Origin: Psychrobacter aquaticus CMS 56
GTDB taxonomy: Bacteria; Pseudomonadota; Gammaproteobacteria; Pseudomonadales; Moraxellaceae
Direction: 5' to 3'
Length of the DNA stretch: 64,000 nucleotides
Assembly (NCBI RefSeq): GCF_000471625.1
Contig: NZ_AUSW01000017.1
Span: 1-64,000, forward strand
A program made the position numbers and the translations under genes. Shown in pieces: positions 27,176 through 37,056 of this stretch; the first letter of the stretch is position 1, and the number at the start of each line of letters is the position of its first letter. The notes beneath the pieces were generated by a model that worked only from the letters and a program-made list of their open reading frames with translations, was not told the origin of the DNA and did not search any database.

Positions 27176-27670
27176 ATGTTTAACAAAAAAACTGGTAAAA
27201 AAGACGCGCTTGACTCCAATTTGAAATACTTGATTGGCAAAGAAGGCAAACTTAAAGAAAAACTAGAAGACAATAGCTATCTTGAACCTTTTAGCGATGA
27301 TTTGATGCTGTTTATGAATCTTATCAAAGACTATTACAAAGGTGATTACCGTAAGGTTCCGTTTAAAACTATCTCAGCTGGCGTGGTTGGCGCGATCTAT
27401 ACGCTAAACCCCATTGACCTTATCCCAGACTCCATTCCATTCATTGGTTACATCGACGACGCCCTCGTACTGAAATTTTGCTTAAGACAGGCTCGAAAAG
27501 ATCTACAAAAATACAAAGCATGGAAGCAAGAGCAATCGGATGCTCAGAGTAAGTTAGAGGCTAAGGAAAACACGGATAAAATCAGTAACGAGCAGACTAA
27601 CACTGATAAAAAAGAGAGTGATCAGAAAGATAGTGATAAGAACAGCACAGACCTCAAAAAGGCCTCATAG
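27176..27670 (+). CDS. DUF1232 (YkvA-like) protein
   Basis: The 164-residue protein contains the DUF1232 core at residues about 60-105. This is YRKVPFKTISAGVVGAIYTL, then NPIDLIPDSIPFIGYIDDA, which is the family's signature and forms a membrane-associated hairpin. After residue 120 the chain is a hydrophilic Lys/Asp/Ser/Asn-rich tail likely to be disordered. The role of the family is not established. AAAGG precedes the start. It is monocistronic, with a terminator 40 bases after the stop. Confidence 0.85.
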   Translation: MFNKKTGKKDALDSNLKYLIGKEGKLKEKLEDNSYLEPFSDDLMLFMNLIKDYYKGDYRKVPFKTISAGVVGAIYTLNPIDLIPDSIPFIGYIDDALVLKFCLRQARKDLQKYKAWKQEQSDAQSKLEAKENTDKISNEQTNTDKKESDQKDSDKNSTDLKKAS

Positions 27671-27707
27671 CTGCTAATATATTAATCGCTCAGAAAACTG
27701 CAGTCTC

Positions 27708-27754
27708 GAAAAAGCCACGACCGTTCACATAAGAACTGGTCGTGGCTTTTTTGT
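27708..27754. terminator. Bidirectional terminator
   Basis: Arms AAAAGCCACGACC and GGTCGTGGCTTTT with a 15-base loop, then a T run. It lies between the convergent DUF1232 gene and the small membrane-protein gene. Confidence 0.88.
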
Positions 27755-27778
27755 TGCCAGTTTATCTACTAACACGCG

Positions 27779-28084
27779 TTAATCTGGTACATCATAACGA
27801 GCCTTTTCGGGATTAAGACCGAACGAATAGACAAAGGTCGCGACGAGGCTGTTAATAACAATAAAAGGCAAATCAAGCGACGCATGCCCTAATAAATAAC
27901 GACTAATTAACCAAGAGATTATCAGCATAATAATAAGAAACCCGCCCAAGTACGCCAAAATAGTCGGATGCTTAAGATTATAAGGCTGCTCAGGTTCAGG
28001 TTTTTTATCCAATATATACGTTCTTATTGCCCAACCCGCTGCATAAGAAAAACCACCTAATACCACATAACTAAAAAAATTCAT
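27779..28084 (-). CDS. Small membrane protein of unknown function
   Basis: A 101-residue protein with three hydrophobic segments, at about residues 4-24, 44-66 and 71-92. A short charged cytoplasmic-type loop (LDKKPEPEQPYNLKHP) lies between the first two. No family is recognised. TTAGG precedes the ATG at suitable spacing, which with the terminator supports a real gene. It may be co-transcribed with the lipoprotein gene 62 bases upstream. Confidence 0.6.
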   Translation of the reverse strand: MNFFSYVVLGGFSYAAGWAIRTYILDKKPEPEQPYNLKHPTILAYLGGFLIIMLIISWLISRYLLGHASLDLPFIVINSLVATFVYSFGLNPEKARYDVPD

Positions 28085-28146
28085 ATTGCCTAACTCTAAT
28101 AATCCAACGGTTTATAACAGCGGATATTTGATAATAAATGACGTTT

Positions 28147-28698
28147 TTAAATACTCTCATTAACGTTATCAATAACAATATTGGCATGCGGATTGGCCAA
28201 AATATCAGTATTGACCTCGTCGCATTCCACACGATAGATCGTATTGGCACCGCGATAAATATGAGACAAATACTCGCTATCTAGTAGCGGATCGATATTG
28301 GCATAAACGGGTTTGACATGAGCCAGCACCAGCACTCTATCAGGACGCCCAATAACGGCATCGACATTGTCTGGATCGATAGAGAAAAACTGCGGTATTT
28401 CACTGTTCTCAATCATCTCTAATGGCTCAGGATTATCCCAGACGCGCTTGGCACTTGCAGGTTCTTTCATTTGCATCACCCACGAGCCATCTTGTTGACT
28501 GACTTTTATTTGAGCAGGCTCATCACTACTGACCGTATAACACCCTTCAAAAACCGACAGGTCTGTCGTTTCAGCCACGACTGGATTGGTCTGCGTATGA
28601 CTGTCATTACAAGCGGCCAACCATAGCGGACTACTCACCACTATACCAACCAACAGCTGTGTCACTCTTTTGGAAAAAACGTTTGGGCATAAGGACAT
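28147..28698 (-). CDS. Putative lipoprotein
   Basis: A 182-residue protein with a lipoprotein signal: basic start, hydrophobic stretch and lipobox WLAAC near residue 30. The mature part contains a VFEGCYTVSSDEPAQIKVS segment and a second cysteine near the C-terminus (YRVECDEV). The function is not recognised. The ATG at 28698 is chosen because AGGA lies ten bases upstream and the preceding in-frame ATG has no such site. It lies upstream of the small membrane protein on the same strand. Confidence 0.65.
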   Translation of the reverse strand: MSLCPNVFSKRVTQLLVGIVVSSPLWLAACNDSHTQTNPVVAETTDLSVFEGCYTVSSDEPAQIKVSQQDGSWVMQMKEPASAKRVWDNPEPLEMIENSEIPQFFSIDPDNVDAVIGRPDRVLVLAHVKPVYANIDPLLDSEYLSHIYRGANTIYRVECDEVNTDILANPHANIVIDNVNESI

Positions 28699-28716
28699 AA
28701 TAGGGTTATCCTGCAT

Positions 28717-29102
28717 TCATGCGTTAAAAGCTTTGGTTGAGAACGCTGTCATCACATCGCTTATCAGCAAAACTGCTATTTAGCACTATGGTGATAGCAT
28801 TGGGACGCAAGCAATGCGCTGATCTTGCTCATTTTAATGACACCAAAAGACAGACATCTCTTAGTTAATTTTTAGTTGCTTGTTAGTTACTTGCTCTATT
28901 TTAACAGAAAACCAGCCCGTTACTATTGTCATATAGAAAGCGCGCAAGAGTTTTGCATTTTCGTGCGCCAAAGCTGCCCATAGCAACAACAGATTTGTTA
29001 TACTCAAGCCCGCATATAAAGGGATTTTCAGCGTTAAAATCATGTTAACAAAATCCCTTTGCGCGACCTCACGTTTATCATTTATCAGGCCAATACGTTT
29101 TT
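28717..29102. other. Intergenic region before rnhA-dnaQ
   Basis: A 60-codon minus-strand frame with a hydrophobic middle exists at 28861-29043, but it has no ribosome binding site and no recognisable pattern, so it is not called. The region should contain the promoter for the fusion gene to the right and for the lipoprotein to the left. Confidence 0.35.
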
Positions 29103-30704
29103 ATGTCAGACAATCACTCCTCAGCGCAGCCATTCAATAAAAACAACGCGATCAATCCGTTGACCGCCAAACCAAACACGACAGTTGCCTATACGGACGG
29201 TGCCTGCAAAGGCAACCCCGGTGCTGGTGGTTGGGGGGCGCATCTCATCTTTAGCGATGGTCTTACGCAGGATTTGTATGGTGGCGATAAAGAGACGACC
29301 AATAACCGTATGGAGCTGATGGGTGCGATACAGGCTTTGACACACAGCCCACTTACGCAAAAGCTTGAGATTTGGACTGACTCAAGTTATGTCAAAAAAG
29401 GTATCACCGAGTGGATTGAGGGCTGGAAAAAAAGAGGCTGGAAAACTGCCAGTAAAAAACCAGTCGCCAATCAAGACCTTTGGCAACAATTAGACAAGCT
29501 GTGTCAACAGCGCGATGTCGATTGGCACTGGGTTAAAGGTCATGCAGGACATGCTGGCAATGAAAAAGCAGACGAGCTGGCAAATTTAGGCGTTACTTCC
29601 AGTAGTAGTGAGGGGTTGTCAACGACACATGCACAAGATATATCTAAAAAAAAACAGCCAATAATGCCTGATAAAGCAGCAACTTCTCATGATGACTGGT
29701 TGAGTTTTGACCCACTCGGTCTTGATATAGTGGAAGATGAGCTTGACGAAGAATTATTCGACAGTCATGACCATAAACACCATGACGATAGTATGATCCA
29801 TAAAAACGCTATCATAGAAGCAGACTGCTATCAAAATAGTGTCACCAAACCAGCGAGTACCACAGATATGCTAGACGCCCACGCGCCCGTGACTGATACA
29901 ATAGACGAAAATAATACGCCAGAGATTGCAACTGATGCCATAAAGTTCGATGGGAACACCAGCCGTGCCAATCCCCACTTTAAACCGCTGCTACCTAAAC
30001 CGATACATCGTCATGAAACCGACCGCCAACTCATTATGGATACTGAGACCACAGGGCTTGATGCCCTAAAAGGCGACCGCATTATTGAAGTTGGTATTGT
30101 CGAGATGGTCGGACGTAAGTTTACTGGCGAAAAACTGCACGTCTATATCAACCCTCAGCGCGGTATGGATGATGAGGTTATTCGCATTCATGGTATTTCT
30201 GAGGCATTTTTAGCCGACAAACCAACATTCGATCAAGTCGCTCAGTTTTTGTATGACTTTATGGACGGCGCCGAGATTATCGCTCACAATGCGTCGTTCG
30301 ACATGAACTTCTTAAATATGGAATTTGCCAAAGTCGGTCTAAATGACTTTGCCGAGCGTGTACAAGTAACTGATTCGCTTGTCATGGCAAAACAGCAATA
30401 TCCTGGACAAAAAAACACCCTAGATGCGTTAGTGCGTCGTCTAAATGTAGGTAAACAAGATCGTACCTTCCATGGTGCCTTACTTGACTCAGAGATTTTG
30501 GCTGAAGTATATTTGGCAATGACTGGTGGACAAGTCACACTTGCCATTGAAGACGACACGCAGACGGACGGCAAACAGACCGCCCATGCCAGCTTTGCTA
30601 ATCTAGCGGCTTTATTATTAGAATCATCGGTGGATGAGGAATCCAATCACCACTGGTACACCTCGCTTGCAGCAGATTACCCTGAGCTCAAAGCCAACCT
30701 ATAG
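29103..30704 (+). CDS. RNase HI - DNA polymerase III epsilon (DnaQ) fusion
   Basis: One 533-residue frame encodes two enzymes that are separate genes in E. coli (rnhA and dnaQ, neighbours there). RNase HI occupies about residues 26-162 with catalytic D32 ([16 protein letters not shown]), E71 ([13 protein letters not shown]), D93 ([10 protein letters not shown]) and D157 ([11 protein letters not shown]). A 145-residue acidic, low-complexity linker follows. The proofreading exonuclease starts near 308 with [13 protein letters not shown], then [16 protein letters not shown] near 393, and [15 protein letters not shown] near 457. A QVTLAI segment after it resembles a sliding-clamp motif. All active-site residues look intact. 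It would bind RNA:DNA hybrids and proofread within the replisome. Confidence 0.92.
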   Translation: MSDNHSSAQPFNKNNAINPLTAKPNTTVAYTDGACKGNPGAGGWGAHLIFSDGLTQDLYGGDKETTNNRMELMGAIQALTHSPLTQKLEIWTDSSYVKKGITEWIEGWKKRGWKTASKKPVANQDLWQQLDKLCQQRDVDWHWVKGHAGHAGNEKADELANLGVTSSSSEGLSTTHAQDISKKKQPIMPDKAATSHDDWLSFDPLGLDIVEDELDEELFDSHDHKHHDDSMIHKNAIIEADCYQNSVTKPASTTDMLDAHAPVTDTIDENNTPEIATDAIKFDGNTSRANPHFKPLLPKPIHRHETDRQLIMDTETTGLDALKGDRIIEVGIVEMVGRKFTGEKLHVYINPQRGMDDEVIRIHGISEAFLADKPTFDQVAQFLYDFMDGAEIIAHNASFDMNFLNMEFAKVGLNDFAERVQVTDSLVMAKQQYPGQKNTLDALVRRLNVGKQDRTFHGALLDSEILAEVYLAMTGGQVTLAIEDDTQTDGKQTAHASFANLAALLLESSVDEESNHHWYTSLAADYPELKANL

Positions 30705-30920
30705 ATATCATTTGAATGGGACATCATTTAAGTAGCTTATGATATGAATATTTGTATAATATGGTCTTGATTATTGCTGTAATAAGCGTTAAAACGTTAG
30801 GGCTTGTTTGAACATTCAATCATGGCGCTGACAGAGACTATTTGTGAATATCAAACACGCCTTAATAATAAATGCTTTTTTAAACCTCATTGAAACCATC
30901 GCCATTCTCATCAGTACCTT

Positions 30921-32618
30921 ATGGAAAAAATACCTATGGACCAGCCTGCGCAAATGAAGTTAACAGCCCCAACGCTTAGTGTTACTGATTTTAATCTGCC
31001 ATCACTACATTTGTTGCATGATGAAATCATAGTGACCCTAAAAGACACTGAGATTCATCTGAGCGAATTCAATGATGATAACAGTCAAGCTCCTTTATTA
31101 TTAGACTCTATTATCGTATTAAAGCAGCTGTCCTGTATCTTTAAGCTGATTACTTTGGTCGGTGCCGAGGTTTTATGTACCGCTATCGCTCATGGTCTCC
31201 AGCACCTTTATGATAATGGTGATAATAACGATACCAAATTAATCATGGACTTATCAGAGGCCATCATGACGCTGGATCGCTATGTCGAGTTTGTCTTATT
31301 GACTGAGTCGGTCGAGCCAACCTTGTTATTACCAGTTATCAATAAGCTAAATGCTCACAGACAAGAGGCACCTATCACCGCAGACAATTTTTCTGCTTTT
31401 GGCAGTAGTAGCGTTATCATTGCAAATCCTGAAAAAAACTTTCAATCACTGAGCGAGCTCAATCTTGACAGTAAATTACTGACTGATGCTTACCGTAGTG
31501 GTCTTGGCGTTGTTTTGCTTCATCGAGATGGTCACGTCAGCCCAGATGACCAGCAAAAACTTGATGCCATGAGTGCCGCCTGTGCTTTGATAGCGGCAAA
31601 TACCGACAGCTTATTTTGGCAAGCGGCCAATGCGGCTGTTACCGATATTGCGACTGTCTTACCGTTGAATCTTAGCCAAAAACACACTCTTATCTATTTA
31701 GAGCAGCAGTTCCAAAGTTACTTACCTGTGTTAGACAGGCGTTTTGCAGAGTTGGTCAGTTTTGCGTGTCAACGTGATAACGAAGAGGCACAAAGATTGC
31801 GGGAACAATACGCAATTAATAAGTTAGAAGGCCCGCAAATTGAACAAATGAAGCGCTTCTTGTTCGGCCCTAATCGTGCACTTACCGATACGTTGCACAC
31901 CATTATTCAAACCCAAATTAACGAGATCAAAGAACGCGTGGACAGCTACGCACGTGGTGATTCCCTCAATCCTATTGACATGCAGACAACACAAATTATT
32001 GAAGAACTCACTGTCTTAAGCTCGGTAATGCGCTTACTGGGTTTGGTAAATGCTGCCAACAGCCTTATCACAGCGGCAGACGCTGTCAAACGTTGGAAAG
32101 CGCCTTCGCCTGAGGATTTTGATCATTTGTTACTCGCATTAATGCAAGCAGAAAATGCCACCATCGCTATGGCAGAAATGCATACCCCTGGGGCAATTTA
32201 CTTGCCTTTGAATAACCCTCATATCTCATTGCATCAGCTCAATACTGCCAATGACACTTTGATACAAGAAAGTCGTACCGCCATTGCCAGTGCCGAACAA
32301 GCGATCAATGACTATTTGGCTGAGCCAGAGCGAGATATGCTCAACATTCAAAATATACCTGAGATGATGCGCCAAGTGGCAGGAGCGGTGCGTTTCTTGC
32401 AGCTGCCAACGCCAGCCAGTATGCTGAGTCAGTTAGCCAACTATCTTGAACAGCAAATCAAAGACGGAAAACGTGTAGAAGATGATACGCTTGCCTATAT
32501 TGCGGATGTTATTATGGCTGTCGATTATCATCTAGATGGTTTTGAACACAATCGTCCTGTTAGCAAGCAAGCACTTGATATTGGTCAGCAGAGTTTGAGT
32601 CATCTCCTCACTGCTTAA
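30921..32618 (+). CDS. FimL-like protein (ChpA N-terminal-like helical protein)
   Basis: The 565-residue, almost entirely helical cytoplasmic protein resembles FimL of Pseudomonas/Acinetobacter, which is related to the N-terminal part of the pilus chemotaxis kinase ChpA. Examples are the blocks AIMTLDRYVEFVLLTE, SVMRLLGLVNAANSLITAAD and AEQAINDYLAEPERD followed by an AGAVRFLQLPTPASMLSQL segment. In Pseudomonas FimL supports type IV pilus function and cAMP signalling. No phosphotransfer histidine motif is apparent. No pilus gene lies near. The start is either 30921 or the ATG five codons later. The call rests on pattern memory. Confidence 0.6.
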   Translation: MEKIPMDQPAQMKLTAPTLSVTDFNLPSLHLLHDEIIVTLKDTEIHLSEFNDDNSQAPLLLDSIIVLKQLSCIFKLITLVGAEVLCTAIAHGLQHLYDNGDNNDTKLIMDLSEAIMTLDRYVEFVLLTESVEPTLLLPVINKLNAHRQEAPITADNFSAFGSSSVIIANPEKNFQSLSELNLDSKLLTDAYRSGLGVVLLHRDGHVSPDDQQKLDAMSAACALIAANTDSLFWQAANAAVTDIATVLPLNLSQKHTLIYLEQQFQSYLPVLDRRFAELVSFACQRDNEEAQRLREQYAINKLEGPQIEQMKRFLFGPNRALTDTLHTIIQTQINEIKERVDSYARGDSLNPIDMQTTQIIEELTVLSSVMRLLGLVNAANSLITAADAVKRWKAPSPEDFDHLLLALMQAENATIAMAEMHTPGAIYLPLNNPHISLHQLNTANDTLIQESRTAIASAEQAINDYLAEPERDMLNIQNIPEMMRQVAGAVRFLQLPTPASMLSQLANYLEQQIKDGKRVEDDTLAYIADVIMAVDYHLDGFEHNRPVSKQALDIGQQSLSHLLTA

Positions 32619-32759
32619 TGAGGATGCTGCGTTGCCACTCTAGCGTTATTTTTGTGGTCAATTTTTTGCTGCTATCGTTGTTCATTTATTTATCTCACTT
32701 TTAGCAAGTTTGTATGTTACCCACTACAAACTTGTTTTTGACGTTTTGGAATTTTATAT

Positions 32760-33716
32760 ATGACTCGTGCTTTTGTATTTAGTGATGACACCCTACTATG
32801 CCGTCAAATGCCTGATGGCTGGTGGCCATTACAGGTTCAATTGCCCGAGTTTAATTCAATTTTAGACGATAGCACCTACCAGCAAGCTTATCAGATTGGT
32901 CATGTAACGCTACTCGAAAGTCTGTCGCCCAGTCATTGGCTACCTGACAGCTTGCTAGAGACTGCCGTTGACGTTGCGCATGACCTTACCGATAATAATA
33001 GCTTTACAGCTCTTGCCACCAGCGCCATTACCTATGATTACGCAATCACTCATGACGTGATCCTGCCTATTATCGCTGAGACCAGCGGTAATGCTTTTGT
33101 TCCTTATCGCCAACTTATCCCTCAGCTACCTGCCGCACTGTCTACTCAAGTTAGCCAAGCCATACAGTTATTGCGTTGGCAGGCAGATACGCAGTTTTGT
33201 AGTCGCTGTGCAGCCCCTGTCGTCCATGCCGAAACAGATGAGCGTGCCATGGTCTGTCCAGTATGCCGATTGCGGCAATACCCTCGTGTCCAGCCTTGCG
33301 TCATTACTGCTGTTACCCGCCCCAATCCGCAGACAGGAGAGATGCAAATTTTATTGGCACATCATCATCGCTACGGGGAGCAAAAATTGCCATTAATGTA
33401 TGGCTTGATTGCTGGTTTCGTAGAAGTGGGTGAAAGTCTAGAGCATGCAGTGGTACGTGAAGTAGCAGAAGAGGTCAATATTAGCGTAAAAGACATTCGC
33501 TATGTGAGCAGTCAACCGTGGCCTTTTCCTTCGAATTTAATGCTTGGCTTTCGGGCGTCTTACGCCAGCGGCGATATCATTATTCAAGAAGATGAGCTGT
33601 CGCATGCTGACTTTTTTGACATCTCAAACTTGCCCAAAATACCGCCAAAAGGCAGTATCGCTCGAGAGCTAATCGATCAAATAGCCAAAGAACAAAAAGT
33701 TTTGTTGTCCAATTAA
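32760..33716 (+). CDS. nudC: NAD(+) diphosphatase / RNA-deNADding Nudix enzyme NudC
   Basis: A 318-residue protein with NudC's diagnostic order. An N-terminal domain is followed by a four-cysteine zinc ribbon (FCSRCAAP, then MVCPVCRLRQYPRVQP). The Nudix box reads GFVEVGESLEHAVVREVAEE, and the NudC-specific SQPWPFPSNLMLGF lies just after. It hydrolyses NAD(H) to NMN(H) and AMP and removes NAD caps from RNA. The N-terminal domain is about 60 residues longer than in E. coli. It ends one base before the convergent EamA gene, with no room for a terminator between them. Confidence 0.93.
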   Translation: MTRAFVFSDDTLLCRQMPDGWWPLQVQLPEFNSILDDSTYQQAYQIGHVTLLESLSPSHWLPDSLLETAVDVAHDLTDNNSFTALATSAITYDYAITHDVILPIIAETSGNAFVPYRQLIPQLPAALSTQVSQAIQLLRWQADTQFCSRCAAPVVHAETDERAMVCPVCRLRQYPRVQPCVITAVTRPNPQTGEMQILLAHHHRYGEQKLPLMYGLIAGFVEVGESLEHAVVREVAEEVNISVKDIRYVSSQPWPFPSNLMLGFRASYASGDIIIQEDELSHADFFDISNLPKIPPKGSIARELIDQIAKEQKVLLSN

Positions 33717-34646
33717 TTAAGCATTACGTATCGTCAAACGCTGCTGTTGCCATTTCACTAATTTGGGTATCAATAAACCAGCAATCACAATAACCATGCC
33801 TAACAACTGCAAAGCCGTTACTTGCTGACCGTAAGCAAAGGCTGTGATCGCCGCAAACACTGGTACGAAGTTAAAAAACAAAGAGGCATTGGCAGCACCC
33901 AATTGCTTCACGCCAGAAATCCACAGTAGATAGCCGCCCACAGTCCCAAAGATGCCAATAAATATCAAGTCACCAAAGACACTGCGACTGATGGCCAAAC
34001 TCTCTTGTAGTGGATGCACTTCTGCACTAAACAGTAGCATGAGCGAGATCACTCCTAGACCTGATAGCATACCGACCAAAGTATAAGGAATCATCGGCAT
34101 CCATCGACTGATGCCTTGGGTTAAGTGGGTATACAGACTCCAGCACAGCATCCCTAAAAAAATCATCTGATCGCCGTGGTTAAATTTGAATCCCAGCAGT
34201 TTTGCAAACGCGCCATCAGTTAGTACCAGTAGCACCCCAGAGAGACAAACGACCAGACTAAAAAGCGCGCCCTTCGTAGGAAATGTCCGCTGCGCCACAG
34301 AGCCAATCAAAGAAGTCACCAACGGACTGAGCGCCATAATCAACGCACCATTATTGGCATTGGTCTGTGCCAAACCCGTAAACAAACCTAAGTTTAAACC
34401 GCCGACACCGATGATGGACACGCCAATGGCCCACGCCCATTGTCTTTGGGTAAGATCCGGCATTGGCATATGTTTATATTTTGCATAAAGATACAGACAC
34501 ACGGCTGCAATGCTAAAACGCCACACGACCAAGGTTAAGGCATGGACTTCCCCTAGAGCATGTTTGCCAACGGGGAAACTTGCGCCCCAAAAAAACGTGC
34601 ACAATAACAGACATAGTACGGCATTGGTATTTGCTGAACGACTCAT
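33717..34646 (-). CDS. EamA-family (DMT) transporter
   Basis: A 309-residue protein with ten hydrophobic segments in two EamA repeats. The first begins VLCLLLCTFFWGASFPVGKH, the second near residue 160 (MIFLGMLCWSLYTHLTQGIS). The second repeat ends GAANASLFFNFVPVFAAITA, which is typical. Substrates in this family include amino acids and metabolites and are usually exported. The ATG at 34646 is used instead of a TTG five codons upstream. It abuts nudC tail to tail. Confidence 0.85.
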   Translation of the reverse strand: MSRSANTNAVLCLLLCTFFWGASFPVGKHALGEVHALTLVVWRFSIAAVCLYLYAKYKHMPMPDLTQRQWAWAIGVSIIGVGGLNLGLFTGLAQTNANNGALIMALSPLVTSLIGSVAQRTFPTKGALFSLVVCLSGVLLVLTDGAFAKLLGFKFNHGDQMIFLGMLCWSLYTHLTQGISRWMPMIPYTLVGMLSGLGVISLMLLFSAEVHPLQESLAISRSVFGDLIFIGIFGTVGGYLLWISGVKQLGAANASLFFNFVPVFAAITAFAYGQQVTALQLLGMVIVIAGLLIPKLVKWQQQRLTIRNA

Positions 34647-34986
34647 ATTTATTACATCCAAAAACTTGCGAAAAGATACTCACCAGTGTATATATTTTAA
34701 ATACGGTATAAACAAGTAAGGCGTGTGGATCTGGGATTTATTCCCAATGCTGATGCACAGCTTTTAATCGCATCAGGCGATTTGCCATAGCAATTGCCTT
34801 ATAATGCTTGTGCCTTTTTATTTAGAATTCACTATAAATGTGTTAACCTTTCGCGGCGCAAAGGCACTCATCATGGCTAGTTTTTTTATGATTGAAGGTA
34901 TAACATCAATAAATAAACCTATAATATGCATATAAAATACCCAATAAATAGTTAATTGTCTGTCTTATTATTGACAGATATAAGCG

Positions 34987-35877
34987 ATGACCGATATTAA
35001 GGCCTGTAGTACCATGTCCCAGACCGACCACCACGTCCAAGCAGCGTCACGTACTGAGCAAACACGCTTAGTTAATCTGCCTATCTTGTTCGATACCTTA
35101 CATATCGAGACACTGCCTGCTGATATACAAGCAAAAATTTCACGAGTTGACGCTTGTCTGCCGCAAACACAATGTGGTCTTTGCGAGCATCCAGATGGCT
35201 GTTTGCCGTATGCCGCCGCTATCGTGCTAGATGGTGAGCCCTACAATAAGTGCGTTCCCGGTGGTCAACCGGTCACCGACGCTATCGCTCACATTATTGA
35301 CCCCAACACTAAGAACATCATACTTAAGGCGGTACCCTCGCAGTGGTCAACAGATATTAGCTCTGGACGACCGACAGAAGTACGCGCCATTATCCGCGAA
35401 GATGACTGTATCGGCTGTACCAAATGTATTCCGGCCTGTCCAGTCGATGCCATCGTCGGCACTGGCAAACACATGCATACTATTTTTACAGATTTGTGCA
35501 CGGGTTGTGAGCTGTGCATCGCACCCTGCCCAGTTGATTGCATCGATTTGGTTACGATAGAGCGCGAGCTTTCTATATCTGAGCGAGCCGCCGAGCAAGA
35601 AGATTTAAGACTGCGCTATCACACGCATTTAAGACGCGTAACCGAGCAGCTTACTGATAGCAGCAACAGCAGACCTGTGGTTAGCATGGTAGAGGCAAAA
35701 CTGAATAATGCTGCCAGCCAAACTGTCACTATCAGTGAATCTCAGGCAAAAAACACCATTGCGGCGGCCAAACTGCGTACCAAAATTAAAAAACTAGAGA
35801 AGCAATTAAGCGTTCGTGCCAACGAGCAAAAGCAAGCCGAGCTTGACGCACTACAGACCGAGCTTTTACAGTTATAG
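34987..35877 (+). CDS. rnfB: Soluble RnfB-like iron-sulfur protein
   Basis: The 296-residue protein has the Rnf/Rsx B-subunit cluster domain with cysteines in [17 protein letters not shown] and the family motif [11 protein letters not shown]. Two 4Fe-4S ferredoxin motifs follow at residues about 138-185 ([12 protein letters not shown] and [12 protein letters not shown]). The N-terminal membrane helix that anchors RnfB in the Rnf complex is missing, and no other rnf gene is nearby. About 100 C-terminal residues are a charged helix. It precedes nth by 32 bases, echoing rsxABCDGE-nth of E. coli. The start is uncertain: ATG 34987 lacks a ribosome binding site, ATG 35014 follows AAGG. Confidence 0.85.
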   Translation: MTDIKACSTMSQTDHHVQAASRTEQTRLVNLPILFDTLHIETLPADIQAKISRVDACLPQTQCGLCEHPDGCLPYAAAIVLDGEPYNKCVPGGQPVTDAIAHIIDPNTKNIILKAVPSQWSTDISSGRPTEVRAIIREDDCIGCTKCIPACPVDAIVGTGKHMHTIFTDLCTGCELCIAPCPVDCIDLVTIERELSISERAAEQEDLRLRYHTHLRRVTEQLTDSSNSRPVVSMVEAKLNNAASQTVTISESQAKNTIAAAKLRTKIKKLEKQLSVRANEQKQAELDALQTELLQL

Positions 35878-35909
35878 TCATCAATATCCAAAATAATAGT
35901 AAAAATACC

Positions 35910-36605
35910 ATGAGCAAAACCGTCAAACATAAAACAGCCGATACGCCGCCCTCCAGAAGAATGCCCAATCGTGATGTGCGTCCATTCTTTGAGAAGTTGG
36001 CGGAGACGATTAAAGAGCCTGTCACTGAACTCAATTACGCCAGCAATTTTGAGTTACTGGTGGCGGTGATCTTATCTGCCCAAGCGACTGATGTAAGCGT
36101 CAATATTGCGACCCAGAAATTGTATCCAGTGGCGAATACGCCTGAGGCAATATTGGCATTGGGCGAAGATGGCCTAAAGTCTTATATCAAAAACATTGGC
36201 TTATACAATGCTAAAGCCAAAAACGTCATCAAAACCTGCCGCGATTTGATCGAAAAATTTGACAGCACTGTCCCCAACAATCGCAAAGATTTGGAGTCAC
36301 TGGCAGGCGTTGGCCGAAAAACCGCCAATGTGGTGTTAAATACCGCCTTTGGTCAACCCACCATGGCGGTCGACACCCATATTTTCCGTGTGGGCAATCG
36401 CACAGGGCTCGCTACTGGTAAAACTGTATTAATCGTCGAAAATAAGCTGGTCGAACGTATCCCAGAAGACTACATTGTTGATGCCCATCATTACCTTATT
36501 TTGCACGGGCGCTATACTTGTCAAGCTCGCACACCCAAATGCGGTGCTTGCCCCGTTTATGACGAATGTATGTTTAAGGACAAAACCAAGTTCTTGGAGC
36601 TATAG
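35910..36605 (+). CDS. nth: Endonuclease III
   Basis: This base-excision glycosylase/AP lyase for oxidised pyrimidines is 231 residues. The helix-hairpin-helix LAGVGRKTANVVLNTAFG (near residue 130) carries the catalytic lysine, and VDTHIFRVGNRTGLA carries the catalytic aspartate. The C-terminal 4Fe-4S loop is CQARTPKCGACPVYDEC. The first 25 residues are an extension relative to E. coli. It is transcribed after rnfB with a short gap; an iron-sulfur delivery or redox link between the two is plausible but unproven. Confidence 0.93.
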   Translation: MSKTVKHKTADTPPSRRMPNRDVRPFFEKLAETIKEPVTELNYASNFELLVAVILSAQATDVSVNIATQKLYPVANTPEAILALGEDGLKSYIKNIGLYNAKAKNVIKTCRDLIEKFDSTVPNNRKDLESLAGVGRKTANVVLNTAFGQPTMAVDTHIFRVGNRTGLATGKTVLIVENKLVERIPEDYIVDAHHYLILHGRYTCQARTPKCGACPVYDECMFKDKTKFLEL

Positions 36606-37056
36606 TTTTTAGAATTATAATCAGCCAAGAATCGTAACCCAATAGTGAATCTAAGCAAGCGCTCATCAGATGTAGTTTATTCTAAATAAAAGAACTACAA
36701 CCCTAATATTACTGCATTCGTCTTATGGTGGATTGACTATCTCAATGTTCGGCAATAGCAAATGCCATGTTGAGCATTTCTTATAGTAAAGCAAGTGCTG
36801 CTCACTAGAGTTTTATTGCGTTTCGAGGTAGAATAACCCTATTTTACGTCCAAGCATTATGACAATTACCATGACTATAATAAGGTAATGGGCATAATGC
36901 TAATGGTATATCCGGATTCATTTTGGCTTAACGCTCTATAATATAAGCTAATCAGTGAAGTTGATAATCACCTATTGCACGGCCAACATTAATCCAAGCA
37001 GCGCTCAGACGTTATGCTTTTTCCTATACTTATCGATTCAATTAAGCGATCCCATT
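36606..37056 (+). other. Upstream region of metK with repeat end motif
   Basis: A 450-base region without a supported gene. TTATGGTGGATTGACTAT at 36723-36740 is another copy of the dispersed palindromic end motif, followed by sequence unlike the other copies. No SAM riboswitch fold was recognisable by eye. The frame extending upstream of metK (from 36955) is not counted as coding because the family start is downstream. Confidence 0.45.

Noticed and set aside
28861-29043. 60-codon hydrophobic minus-strand frame upstream of rnhA-dnaQ
   Set aside because: No ribosome binding site, no recognisable family, and it lies where the promoter of the fusion gene is expected.
36955-37056. 34-residue N-terminal extension of MetK
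   Set aside because: MetK proteins start at the MREYNLF-like position; the extension is not conserved-looking.
36606-37056. SAM riboswitch upstream of metK
   Set aside because: No SAM-I, SAM-II or SMK-type conserved core could be recognised by eye.
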